A stretch of DNA of 64,000 nucleotides from contig NZ_AP027363.1 of assembly GCF_030295955.1 (NCBI RefSeq), positions 2,232,001 to 2,296,000 on the forward strand, in the 5' to 3' direction. The notes below the pieces were generated by a model, which made no database searches, had not been told where the DNA came from, and was given only the letters and a program-made list of their open reading frames with translations. Positions 1-8,319 of the stretch are shown here, in pieces. The translations under genes and the position numbers were made by a program. The first letter of the stretch is position 1. The number at the start of each line of letters is the position of its first letter. The stretch is from Thalassotalea agarivorans. Its GTDB lineage: Bacteria; Pseudomonadota; Gammaproteobacteria; Enterobacterales; Alteromonadaceae.

Positions 1-1
1 T

Positions 2-3000
2 ACTCAACGACTTGATTTGCAAAGAGAAGCAATTGAAAATCAGTTTATAACTAAGATTGTTAAAGGACAGTTTGACAAGTATTGGATTACAAGTTGGGGG
101 GGCGGATTATTCTTGTTTAATAATTTTAGTTCCACACAACTACAACCTCCTTTTACCTTTGTTAAATCTAGTAATTCTGTAACTGGCGTGGCTGTAGTAA
201 AAGATAAGCTGTTTTGGATAACTCCCGATGGGAACCAGTTATACTCAAACGTGAATAAGCCAATCAATCTAGATTCATACCCTTTTGAGTTGTTAACTCA
301 TAACAACGAGCTCTATGTCGTAACCTGGAATAACGCTTTATACAAAGTAGACCTAAAGAATAATCGAGCATTCGAAGTACTAGAGTTTATTCCAAACTTT
401 GAGGCTGAGGTTCTTGGCAGAGCTTTTATCAATGAGAATAAACTTTGGTATGTTGGTGAAGATGGTAGCTTAAACATAATTGATCTAGTCAACCAATCAC
501 ACAATTCCTTTAATTTAAAAAACAAAGACATCTCACAAATCGTTTTAAACTCAAATGAAAAAAACAAAATTCTAGTCGCATCTAACGATGGGCATATCTT
601 TCAATTTGATTTCATTTCTGAAACTTTTTCCGTGTTAGTGTCTGCAAAAGAGCTCAAATTTAACTTATCAAGACAGGTTTCTATGCTATTCAGTAATGGT
701 AACCTCTGGCTAGCAAATGATGGGCAAGGTGTATTAAGTTATGACATTGAAAATAAAAGGAAATTGCTGTTTGACGAGAACAAAGGATTAGCCAACAACG
801 TTGTAACTAACTTGGCTAAAGATGACTACGACAATATTTGGGTCGCGACAAGTAAAGGTTTAAGCGTAATTAACAGCAACACTAACAAGCTTCAACATTA
901 CTCATTTGACTTTCTAGATACAAACACAACGTTTAGTGAACATGCAAGTGCCAAATTTGCTAATGGCAATCTAGTCTTTGGCGAATTTTCTGGTGTGCAT
1001 ATCATAAACCCTAAAGTATCACTCGCTATAGAGAACAAAGTTTCTAAACCAATTTTGTCCAACCTATCAATTGCGAACAAACCGCTTCCAATAATTAGTA
1101 ACCAAACTGATGAACAATACCCGTTAGACAAAGCTCTTTTGTTTAAAAATGAACTCGTTTTAAAACACAAAGAATCTCCTTTTACGTTCTCCTTTATCAG
1201 TCCAAACAGTAAAATTCAGGGGCAAGTAGCTTACAGATACTTCCTAGAAGGATTCGACGAGAACTGGATAACAGCAGCCCCTAAACAGCGGTCTGCAACA
1301 TATACAGGGATACCTCATGGAAGCTATCGCTTTAAGCTAGAAGCATACGACACGAGAAACTCAAACCTCAAACAGACAACACAGCTAGATATTACAATCT
1401 TGCCACCCTGGTTTTTAACAACTGTAGCTAAGCCAGTATATACCCTACTAGCCATTCTTTTCATGTGCTATGTGGTTTACCAAGTCTACAAAAAACGTGA
1501 ATACACTCTGAAAATTAAACAAAGTGAGGAACGCCTTAAACTATCGCTTTGGGGTAGTGGTGATGAAATGTGGGATTGGAACTTAAAGAGTGGCCGTATT
1601 TATCGTTCTAATATTTGGGGTGTGCTCGACTTTCCGCAAGATGGTCGCCGAAGTGCTGGTCCAGAAGATACCAATATTCATCCACATGATATTCCGCGTG
1701 TAAGACAAGCGTTGAATGAACATTTTGCACAAATAACCGATCATTTTGAATCGACTTATCGCGTTAAAAGTACACGCGGCGATTGGGTGTGGGTACTAGA
1801 CCGCGGTAAAGTCGTTGAGCGTGACCACAAGCAACAGCCTATTCGTATGACAGGTACATTGAAAGACATCAGTGTCCTTAAAAATACAGAAGAAAGTTTA
1901 AAACTGTTTGAAAAATGCGTCGAAAACATCTCAGATGCAGTGGTTATTTACGACCAACATTTCAATATCATTGAAGTTAACGAAGCCTATGAATTAATTA
2001 CCGGTGAAACTCAACAGCAAATTCTTGGTAGACCATTAGCCTTCTCTTTATACCCAGATTCTTTTGTTGAGCGCTTAAAAGCTGATCTTATTCGAAATGG
2101 TAATTGGCACGATGAAATCGAGGCTAAGCGCCCAGATGGTGAAACCTACTTGATAGAGTTGAACCTGGATGTAATTCGTGATGAAAGCCAAGCTATTTCG
2201 CATTTTGTTGGTGTATTTTCAGATATCACCGAACGTAAGAAAACAGAATCAGAGCTACGTAAACTTGCTAATTCAGATAGCTTAACCCAATTACCGAATC
2301 GCGCATTTTTCCAAGCAACTCAAACAAAACTTGTTGAACAAGGCACACCGCATGCTCTACTTGTCTTTGATTTGGATAACTTCAAGAAAATCAATGATTC
2401 TATGGGACATGAAATTGGCGACATGTTGCTATGTTCTGTAGCTGATCGCATTTCCAACATCGGCAGAAAACAAGATACCGTGTACCGATTAGGTGGTGAT
2501 GAATTTAGTTTGATTATTGAAAATACAAACGACATTCACACCATTACGTCTATTGCAAAAGAAGTGCTAGAAACCATTGCTCAACCGATGAAATTGCGTA
2601 GTCAAGAAGTTGTGTTGTATAGCAGTATTGGTATTGTGCTCTACCCAGAAGATGGAGCATCTAGCCAAGAGCTACTTAAAAACGCTGATACCGCCATGTA
2701 TCACGCCAAAAACTTAGGTGGTAATCGTTATCAGTTCTTTAGCGACAACATGAACAAGCAAGCAGTAAAACGCTTGCAGGTAGAAAACTTAATTCGCCAT
2801 GGTCTCAAAGAAGACTACTTCTCTGTGTTTTATCAACCTAAAATTAATATTGAAACGGGTAAGGTTTCGGGTATAGAAGCATTAGTTAGATTTGAAACGC
2901 CTTCAAAAGGTTTGATTAGCCCACTAGTGTTTATCCCTGTATCAGAAGAAACGGGGCAAATCATAGATATAGGTGCAGTTGTCCTTAAGAAAGCCTGCTA

Positions 3001-3565
3001 CGCTACCAAGAAGTGGCTAGATGCTGGATTGTTTGACGGCAAAGTCGCGGTCAATCTATCAGCGATTCAATTTACGCAACCTAATTTAGTTGAATCTATA
3101 GCGAATATATTGCAAGAAAGTGGATTACCTGCCAATCACCTTGAGCTTGAAATAACTGAAGGCACGGTAATGGAGAATCCTCAAAAAGCCATTGAAACCA
3201 TGCTGCAGCTGCGCCATATGGGAATACATCTGTCACTAGATGATTTTGGTACGGGATACTCTTCACTCGCCTACTTGCGTAAGTTCCCGCTGAATACCTT
3301 AAAAATTGATAAAGCCTTTGTTGACGATATCGAACATTCAGAGCAAGGTCGTAATATGGTGGCAACCATCGTTACTATCGCACACAACTTAGGACTAGAG
3401 GTTGTTGCTGAAGGTGTAGAAAGCAACGGTCAGCTAAAATATCTATCTGAATTAAAGTGTGAACAACTTCAAGGCTATTTGTATAGTAAGCCTATTTCAG
3501 AAAACGACTTCCATAAATATTTGTTGTCTCATCAAATAACAAATATCTCTACTTCATTTAAGTAA
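2..3565 (+). CDS. Membrane sensor with beta-propeller, PAS, GGDEF and EAL domains (5' end outside window)
   Basis: This is the 3' part of a large cyclic-di-GMP enzyme. The reading frame is open to the left edge, so the true start lies outside the window; residues here count from a TTG at 17. Residues about 1-340 are propeller-type repeats (for example NIWVATSKGLSVIN), followed by a Y_Y_Y domain (about 390-455), one membrane helix (about 462-485), two PAS domains (about 500-745), GGDEF (about 750-905) and EAL (about 925-1170). The GGDEF motif near residue 826 is intact. EALVRF near 954, DDFGTGYSS and VAEGVES are also intact, so both synthase and phosphodiesterase activity are possible. The extracytoplasmic propeller/Y_Y_Y part resembles hybrid two-component regulators and probably senses an external ligand. 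The ligand and the net direction of c-di-GMP turnover cannot be read from sequence. Confidence 0.93.
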   Translation, partial: TQRLDLQREAIENQFITKIVKGQFDKYWITSWGGGLFLFNNFSSTQLQPPFTFVKSSNSVTGVAVVKDKLFWITPDGNQLYSNVNKPINLDSYPFELLTHNNELYVVTWNNALYKVDLKNNRAFEVLEFIPNFEAEVLGRAFINENKLWYVGEDGSLNIIDLVNQSHNSFNLKNKDISQIVLNSNEKNKILVASNDGHIFQFDFISETFSVLVSAKELKFNLSRQVSMLFSNGNLWLANDGQGVLSYDIENKRKLLFDENKGLANNVVTNLAKDDYDNIWVATSKGLSVINSNTNKLQHYSFDFLDTNTTFSEHASAKFANGNLVFGEFSGVHIINPKVSLAIENKVSKPILSNLSIANKPLPIISNQTDEQYPLDKALLFKNELVLKHKESPFTFSFISPNSKIQGQVAYRYFLEGFDENWITAAPKQRSATYTGIPHGSYRFKLEAYDTRNSNLKQTTQLDITILPPWFLTTVAKPVYTLLAILFMCYVVYQVYKKREYTLKIKQSEERLKLSLWGSGDEMWDWNLKSGRIYRSNIWGVLDFPQDGRRSAGPEDTNIHPHDIPRVRQALNEHFAQITDHFESTYRVKSTRGDWVWVLDRGKVVERDHKQQPIRMTGTLKDISVLKNTEESLKLFEKCVENISDAVVIYDQHFNIIEVNEAYELITGETQQQILGRPLAFSLYPDSFVERLKADLIRNGNWHDEIEAKRPDGETYLIELNLDVIRDESQAISHFVGVFSDITERKKTESELRKLANSDSLTQLPNRAFFQATQTKLVEQGTPHALLVFDLDNFKKINDSMGHEIGDMLLCSVADRISNIGRKQDTVYRLGGDEFSLIIENTNDIHTITSIAKEVLETIAQPMKLRSQEVVLYSSIGIVLYPEDGASSQELLKNADTAMYHAKNLGGNRYQFFSDNMNKQAVKRLQVENLIRHGLKEDYFSVFYQPKINIETGKVSGIEALVRFETPSKGLISPLVFIPVSEETGQIIDIGAVVLKKACYATKKWLDAGLFDGKVAVNLSAIQFTQPNLVESIANILQESGLPANHLELEITEGTVMENPQKAIETMLQLRHMGIHLSLDDFGTGYSSLAYLRKFPLNTLKIDKAFVDDIEHSEQGRNMVATIVTIAHNLGLEVVAEGVESNGQLKYLSELKCEQLQGYLYSKPISENDFHKYLLSHQITNISTSFK

Positions 3566-3749
3566 AGCCAATACCACATCACTATCCGCACGCGAACTAT
3601 TCTTATGTTCGTGCCCTATTTTTATTGCACTTGCAATCAGTCTGTCAATTATTTGACGAAGAATTTCGTAGATAAATCTTAATTTAGAATGTAAAATGTC
3701 AAATTCTTGAACATATGCCACACCCCTTTATTTACAATGCTTTTACACT

Positions 3750-3767
3750 TTGGCACGAGTTTCGCAT
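3750..3767 (+). promoter_or_regulatory. Sigma-54 (RpoN) -24/-12 promoter for the repeat-peptide gene
   Basis: TTGGCACGAGTTTCGCAT matches the RpoN consensus YTGGCACG-N4-TTGCW with one mismatch (TCGC for TTGC). GG at 3752-3753 and GC at 3764-3765 have the required ten bases between them. Transcription should begin near 3776, leaving a leader of about 40 bases before the start codon at 3818. Two perfect inverted repeats (3624-3637 and 3644-3657) and one imperfect one (3697-3713) lie upstream, where an enhancer-binding activator would sit. The consensus is established knowledge; use of this site is inferred. Confidence 0.75.
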
Positions 3768-3817
3768 ATAAGAGTCACTATTATTTTAAAAATTCATAAA
3801 AACTAAGGATTTATACA

Positions 3818-4225
3818 ATGTTAAGCTCTATTTTGATGTCACTCGCTGTTTCTGTTAGCCCAGCTACTGAAAGTGTAAATAGCGTCCAGCAAAACGATAC
3901 AGGATCTTTTGAACAACTAGCTAAAGGTCGTGGTAGTGCTAAGAGAATATTGTTAGAGCTTGAGTCTGAATTAAAAGCCAAAGGACGTGGAAGTGCTAAG
4001 CGCATTGATATGGAACTTGAAGAAGAATTGGCTAAAGGTCGCGGTAGTGCAAAGCGTATTGACATGCGTTTAGAAGAAGAATTGGCTAAAGGCCGCGGTA
4101 GCGCAAAGCGCATCGATATGCGTTTAGAAGAAGAACTGGCTAAAGGCCGTGGTAGTGCAAAGCGTATCGATATGCGTTTGCAAGAAGAGTTGGCTAAAGG
4201 CCGTGGCAGCGCGAAGCGCATTTAA
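3818..4225 (+). CDS. Repeat peptide precursor-like protein, six copies of AKGRGSAKRI
   Basis: I do not recognise this 135-residue protein. It begins with a hydrophobic stretch (residues 1-16, ending SVSPA) that could be a weak signal peptide, although it lacks a basic n-region. After a short linker, the ten-residue block AKGRGSAKRI occurs six times, starting at residues 35, 54, 72, 90, 108 and 126. The blocks are separated by eight- or nine-residue acidic spacers (LLELESELK, DMELEEEL, DMRLEEEL twice, DMRLQEEL). The last block is the exact C terminus. Strongly basic blocks thus alternate with acidic helix-like spacers, and every block carries a dibasic KR. The start is supported by AAGGA eight bases before the ATG. 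A sigma-54-type promoter precedes the gene, and a 34-residue ORF and a terminator follow. The layout resembles a multi-core peptide precursor or a charged repeat protein. No maturation or export gene is visible nearby. Confidence 0.8.
   Translation: MLSSILMSLAVSVSPATESVNSVQQNDTGSFEQLAKGRGSAKRILLELESELKAKGRGSAKRIDMELEEELAKGRGSAKRIDMRLEEELAKGRGSAKRIDMRLEEELAKGRGSAKRIDMRLQEELAKGRGSAKRI
3920..4222 (+). repeat. 54-bp coding tandem repeat (six units, last one partial)
   Basis: The DNA underlying the six peptide blocks repeats every 54 bases (57 for the first interval). Units differ mainly at third codon positions: units three and four differ at six sites, all synonymous, while the peptide is identical. 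This suggests old duplications kept by selection on the peptide rather than a recent slippage array. Confidence 0.85.
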
Positions 4226-4239
4226 GAGGAGTTCATACA

Positions 4240-4344
4240 ATGATTAAATTTATTAAAGAACTATTTGTAGCGCAAAAAACAACGACTATCGATATTCCAG
4301 ATATCGAGATTAAAGAGATGTCAGCACAAAGCTGGTGGTCGTAG
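4240..4344 (+). CDS. 34-residue small protein downstream of the repeat peptide
   Basis: This short ORF encodes a peptide starting MIKFIKELFVAQK and ending EMSAQSWWS. AGGAG at 4227-4231 lies eight bases before the ATG, and the gene starts 14 bases after the stop of the repeat peptide, so the two are probably co-transcribed up to the terminator at 4361-4386. The N-terminal dozen residues could form a short basic amphipathic helix; the middle (TTTIDIPDIEIKE) is beta-prone, and the C terminus carries two tryptophans. I recognise no family. It could be a second secreted peptide, an immunity or chaperone-like partner, or a small membrane-associated protein. Coding status rests on the ribosome binding site and position only. 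Confidence 0.6.
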   Translation: MIKFIKELFVAQKTTTIDIPDIEIKEMSAQSWWS

Positions 4345-4360
4345 AATTATCCCTACAAAA

Positions 4361-4386
4361 AAGGCGCTTGAAAGCGCCTTTTTTTA
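4361..4386 (+). terminator. Rho-independent terminator after the peptide pair
   Basis: AAGGCGCTT and AAGCGCCTT form a nine-base-pair stem with a two-base gap, followed by a T run. The A run before the stem allows it to serve the convergent minus-strand gene whose stop codon is at 4384-4386. Confidence 0.85.
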
Positions 4387-4584
4387 TGCTTTAAATATTA
4401 AGCAATCCCAACCATACTGCTGATAACCTTTAGTTCGTCTTTTCATAAAGAACAAAGGTAACACGGCTGGACCAAACAACATGCCTGCGAAAGCCCAACG
4501 CTTTCTACCCAGGCCATTTGCCAACGCAGCACAGTAAAAACCAATAGCGAATATCAACGAAAAAACAACAGCGAGCAAAATCAT
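4384..4584 (-). CDS. Small membrane protein, unknown function
   Basis: A 66-residue protein with a hydrophobic N-terminal helix (residues 1-20), then a GLGRKRW turn and a second hydrophobic stretch (AFAGMLFGPAVLPLFF), ending in a basic and aromatic tail. Small two-helix membrane proteins with a G-RKRW loop are common in marine gammaproteobacteria, but I cannot name a function. It stands alone between two hairpin terminators and has only a weak ribosome binding site. Confidence 0.6.
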   Translation of the reverse strand: MILLAVVFSLIFAIGFYCAALANGLGRKRWAFAGMLFGPAVLPLFFMKRRTKGYQQYGWDCLIFKA

Positions 4585-4663
4585 ATCTTCAAAAAACCAA
4601 CATCAAAAAAATGGTTAAAATTTAAGCGGCGAAAGTGTATCAAATCTCGATTAAAAAACAAAC

Positions 4664-4691
4664 AAAAAAGGCGCCATTTGGCGCCTTTTTT
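4664..4691 (-). terminator. Terminator of the fadIJ operon
   Basis: AAAAAAGGCGCC, a four-base loop and GGCGCCTTTTTT form a perfect stem just downstream of fadJ. The symmetry lets it work in both directions. Confidence 0.85.
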
Positions 4692-4704
4692 ACGTAATAA
4701 ATTG

Positions 4705-6825
4705 TTAATAGAAAGATTTACCTTCTTCAGCCATCTTCACTAACAGTTCGCACGGTTCAAATCTCTCGCCTAATGTACCCTGCCATTGCTGCATTTGCTC
4801 AACAACTGCTTGAATACCTAGTTTATCCATGTAGCTAAACGGTCCACCTAAAAATGGTGGGAAGCCAATACCAAATATCGCGCCAATATCACCGTCACGT
4901 GCATTACGAATAATACCTTCATCCAAACAGCGAGCAGCTTCATTAAGCATCATAAACGTTGCTCTTTTCGCCATTTCTAGCTCATTCAGTTTGCCTGCAG
5001 GCGTTAAACCTAGGACGCTGTATACAGATTCATCTACCGCTTTCTTCTTCACGTTTTTACCATACTGGTAGAAGCCTTTCTGCGCTTTCTTACCTAAACG
5101 GCCATCTGCGATTAGTTTGTCAAACGCATCTGGTGGCGTAAATCTATCACCAAGCTCTTTCTGCAGAATTGGGCCAATTTTAGCGCCAATATCGATACCA
5201 ACTTCGTCAAGTAACTGCATTGGACCTACTGGGAAACCAAATTTAACTAGCGCTTTATCAAGTTTTTCTACTGGCTCACCAGCAAGTAGCATTTGTGCTG
5301 CTTCATTCATGTAGGGCGCTAAAATACGATTTACGTAGAAACCGGCTTTATCTTTTACAACGATTGGTGTTTTGCCTTGTTTCTTAGCAAACGCAACTGT
5401 TGTACTGATAGTTTGGTCTGACGTACCTTCATGCGCGATAATCTCAGCCAATGGCATTTTGTCCACTGGAGAAAAATAGTGTAAACCAATAACCTGATCT
5501 GGGCGTTGCGCTTTCTCGGCAATTTGACCTATCGGTAAACTAGACGTATTACTTGCAAAAATAGTTGATGTTTTACAATGCGTTTCTACGTCATTCACCA
5601 TTTGTTGCTTCAGCGCTAAATCTTCAAATACGGCTTCTACCACAATATCGGTTTCTTTAAAGCCTTGATAGTCTGTCGCACCAGTGATCATTGCCATTTG
5701 CTTTTGCATCTCACTTTTCTTAATAAAGCGACGCTTAACCTTTTTGTTAAGTAAATCATATGAATACTTTAACGCGTGACTGATTCCTTGATGGCCAATA
5801 TCTTTAATACGAACCGGTAGCTTCGCTTTTGTTGCCGTAACAAACGCAATACCACCGCCCATTAAACCACCGCCTAGCACAGCGACTTTAGAAAGTTTTT
5901 CTGGAGCAACTCCCTCAACACCGTCTTCTTTTTTCATTTCAGTGGTAGCAAAGAAAAGCTTGCGTAGTTGCGCAGACTCTTCACTCATTACCAGATCACC
6001 AAAATGTGATGCCTCTACCTGATAACCTTTTGCTCTAGCGCCACTTACCCCTGCTTTAACACAGTCAATTATTTTAATTGGCGCAGGATAGTTACCTTTA
6101 GTTTTAGCTAAGGTCATTTTCGTCGCTTGATTAAACACTATGTTGCGGCCAATAGACGTGCCTTCCAAGAATTTCTCTACTAGGCCTTTTTTGCGAGGTT
6201 TTGCCTTAACATTTCCTGACATCGCCATTTTTTCAGCAACGTCAATCAATACACTGTTTGGCACTACGTCGTTTACCAATCCAGCTTTCAATGCTTGTTT
6301 AGGACGCAACTGCTTACCCGCTAACATCATATCTAGCGACTTTTGAATGCCAACAAGCTTAGGTAGTCTTTGTGTACCACCGCCGCCAGGTAATAGACCA
6401 AGTTGCACTTCTGGCAAACCTAAAGCGGTTTTAGGGCTATCTGAACAAACACGTGCATGACAAGCCATCGCTAGCTCCAATCCACCACCTAGGCAAGGGC
6501 CATTAATTGCTGCAACAACTGGAATAGAAAGTGACTCTAGCTGATCAAAGATAACCTGACCTTGTCGTGACAAATTAACCGCTTCTTCAGCTGTTTCGCA
6601 GCTTGCAAGCATATTGATGTCTGCGCCAGCAACAAATGAATCGGCTTTGCCGCTCATTAAGACTAAACCAGTAATGCTTGCATCAGACTTAATTTCCTCA
6701 AGCATTGCTGATATTTCGTCGGCAAATGCTGACTTTAAGGTGTTCATGGTTTCACCAGGCACGTCCATAATTAAACGCGCGACGCCATTTTCTTGGCGTT
6801 GTAAAGTAAAAGTATTATCGGCCAT
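4705..6825 (-). CDS. fadJ: Fatty acid oxidation complex subunit alpha FadJ
   Basis: FadJ carries enoyl-CoA hydratase and 3-hydroxyacyl-CoA dehydrogenase activities of fatty acid beta-oxidation in one chain. The 706-residue length is close to E. coli FadJ (714). Residues 1-190 are a crotonase domain with both catalytic-glutamate contexts (GPCLGGGLELAMAC and GLPEVQLGLLPGGGGTQRL). The NAD-binding dehydrogenase domain begins near 312 (VLGGGLMGGGIAFVTA), followed by two C-terminal dehydrogenase domains. A longer frame exists upstream to 6873, but the ATG at 6825 (MADNTFTLQ) is preferred because it overlaps the fadI stop as TAATG, a typical coupled junction. The partner thiolase fadI lies immediately upstream. 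Confidence 0.96.
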   Translation of the reverse strand: MADNTFTLQRQENGVARLIMDVPGETMNTLKSAFADEISAMLEEIKSDASITGLVLMSGKADSFVAGADINMLASCETAEEAVNLSRQGQVIFDQLESLSIPVVAAINGPCLGGGLELAMACHARVCSDSPKTALGLPEVQLGLLPGGGGTQRLPKLVGIQKSLDMMLAGKQLRPKQALKAGLVNDVVPNSVLIDVAEKMAMSGNVKAKPRKKGLVEKFLEGTSIGRNIVFNQATKMTLAKTKGNYPAPIKIIDCVKAGVSGARAKGYQVEASHFGDLVMSEESAQLRKLFFATTEMKKEDGVEGVAPEKLSKVAVLGGGLMGGGIAFVTATKAKLPVRIKDIGHQGISHALKYSYDLLNKKVKRRFIKKSEMQKQMAMITGATDYQGFKETDIVVEAVFEDLALKQQMVNDVETHCKTSTIFASNTSSLPIGQIAEKAQRPDQVIGLHYFSPVDKMPLAEIIAHEGTSDQTISTTVAFAKKQGKTPIVVKDKAGFYVNRILAPYMNEAAQMLLAGEPVEKLDKALVKFGFPVGPMQLLDEVGIDIGAKIGPILQKELGDRFTPPDAFDKLIADGRLGKKAQKGFYQYGKNVKKKAVDESVYSVLGLTPAGKLNELEMAKRATFMMLNEAARCLDEGIIRNARDGDIGAIFGIGFPPFLGGPFSYMDKLGIQAVVEQMQQWQGTLGERFEPCELLVKMAEEGKSFY

Positions 6826-8132
6826 TAGTCTGTCTCCACGATCATAGCTGCGCCCAAACCACCTGCTGCACAAGCAGTAGTTAAGCCTACGCCACCACCG
6901 CGACGTTTCAATTCATTCAATGTTTGTGTGATTAAACGAGCACCTGTAGCGGCAAATGGATGTCCATATGCAAGTGAACCGCCCATCACGTTAAATTTGT
7001 CCATATCAATGTCGCCAATCGCTTTATCACGACCTAGCTTTTCTTTTGCAAACTTGTCGCTCGACCACATTTTCATGTTGGCTAATGCCTGCGCAGCAAA
7101 AGCTTCGTGCATTTCAATAAGATCTAGGTCAGCTAATGTCATGCCCGCACGCTCTAACGCTAGAGGCGTTGCATAGCTTGGGCCCATTAGCATATCTTCC
7201 CATACGTCAATGGCAGTAAAGGCATAACTTCTGATGTAACCTAATGGTTCATAGCCAAGTTCTTTTGCACGCCCTTCTCTCATTAATAAAATTGCCGCAG
7301 CACCATCAGTAAGAGGTGTACTATTTGCCGCTGTCACGCTTCCGTGTTTACGGTCAAATACTGGACGAAGTTTCGCATAGCCTGCTAATTCAGAGTTTTC
7401 TCGAATACAGTTATCTTTATCAATAAAACCTTTATATGGCTCACTGTGCGCCACCATCACTTCATCAGCCAATTTGCCTTCTGCCCAACTTTGTGTTGCT
7501 AAGGTATGACTGCGGTGAGCCATTTCGTCTTGTGCTTGACGAGAAATTTGATGTGTTTTTGCCATTTGCTCTGCTGTTTGTCCCATCGACAAACCTGTTG
7601 AATATTCAGCAACCGCCGGAGGCACTGGCAATATATCTTTAAACTTAAGCTGCTTAATAAGCTGCCATTTCTGACCGAAAGTTTTTGTCTTGCTTAGGTC
7701 CAGCAAAGTACGAGCAAACTTTTTAGAAACACCAATAGGTGCAACAGATGAACTATCGGCACCGCCTGCAACACCAATATCCACTGTACCTGCCATAATT
7801 GACTCAGCAATGTTTACAGTAGATTGGAAACTGGTCGCACACGCACGAGAAACGCTGTAAGCGTCTGTGTGCACGTTCATACCTGTACCCAACACAATCT
7901 CGCGAGCAATGTTAGGTGCTTCTGGCATTTGGACAACTTGCCCAAAAACAAGTTGATCAACCAATGTTGGATCTAAATCAACTTTATTAATCAGTTCATT
8001 GACAACAATTTTGCCTAAGTCGACTGCTGGTACGCCATGAAACGCTGTTGCTTGCTTAGCAAATGGCGTTCTCAAACCTGAGACAATAGCTATACGCTCG
8101 CCTGTTGCTGTCTTTAATGTTTTATTTGACAT
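6825..8132 (-). CDS. fadI: 3-ketoacyl-CoA thiolase FadI
   Basis: FadI performs the thiolytic cleavage step of beta-oxidation and forms a complex with FadJ. At 435 residues it matches E. coli FadI (436). The nucleophilic cysteine lies in [12 protein letters not shown] near residue 100. The HEAFAAQ and [16 protein letters not shown] histidine motifs and the second catalytic cysteine in [13 protein letters not shown] are all present. AGGGA precedes the ATG. It is the first gene of the fadIJ operon, behind a FadR-like palindrome. Confidence 0.96.
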   Translation of the reverse strand: MSNKTLKTATGERIAIVSGLRTPFAKQATAFHGVPAVDLGKIVVNELINKVDLDPTLVDQLVFGQVVQMPEAPNIAREIVLGTGMNVHTDAYSVSRACATSFQSTVNIAESIMAGTVDIGVAGGADSSSVAPIGVSKKFARTLLDLSKTKTFGQKWQLIKQLKFKDILPVPPAVAEYSTGLSMGQTAEQMAKTHQISRQAQDEMAHRSHTLATQSWAEGKLADEVMVAHSEPYKGFIDKDNCIRENSELAGYAKLRPVFDRKHGSVTAANSTPLTDGAAAILLMREGRAKELGYEPLGYIRSYAFTAIDVWEDMLMGPSYATPLALERAGMTLADLDLIEMHEAFAAQALANMKMWSSDKFAKEKLGRDKAIGDIDMDKFNVMGGSLAYGHPFAATGARLITQTLNELKRRGGGVGLTTACAAGGLGAAMIVETD

Positions 8133-8145
8133 AGTGTTCCCTTAT

Positions 8146-8160
8146 AGAGGTCAGACCTCT
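8146..8160. promoter_or_regulatory. FadR-type operator upstream of fadI
   Basis: AGAGGTCAGACCTCT is a perfect 15-base palindrome containing the GGTC-N-GACC core of gammaproteobacterial FadR sites. It lies 14 bases upstream of the fadI start, where a bound repressor would block the promoter. Repression relieved by long-chain acyl-CoA is the expected mode, by analogy with E. coli fad genes. Confidence 0.75.
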
Positions 8161-8319
8161 GTAGAATTTGTACTGATTGTACTCACTTAATAAAAATTTT
8201 CAACCGACGGTTTTTCAAACACAAGATTTGCGACCAAATGCACATATTTGCCGATAAAAGTAGGGATAAAGCTTGCAATACAAGTCACTAGCCTTATATT
8301 AACTACCCATAATAGCATT

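Noticed and set aside
3811-4221. Long minus-strand ORF opposite the repeat peptide, itself repetitive
   Set aside because: It is the mirror of the 54-base repeat. The plus strand has the promoter, ribosome binding site and terminator, and the silent-site pattern fits only the plus frame.
3920-4222. Possible CRISPR array (regular repeat with spacers)
   Set aside because: The period is a whole number of codons, there are no unique spacers, the frame is open throughout, and no cas gene is nearby.
6826-6873. N-terminal extension of FadJ by 16 residues
   Set aside because: It lies inside fadI and is not needed for the crotonase domain; the ATG at 6825 is coupled to the fadI stop.
8248-8319. Longer N terminus of the MoxR ATPase
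   Set aside because: The extra 24 residues are unlike MoxR proteins and no ribosome binding site precedes them.
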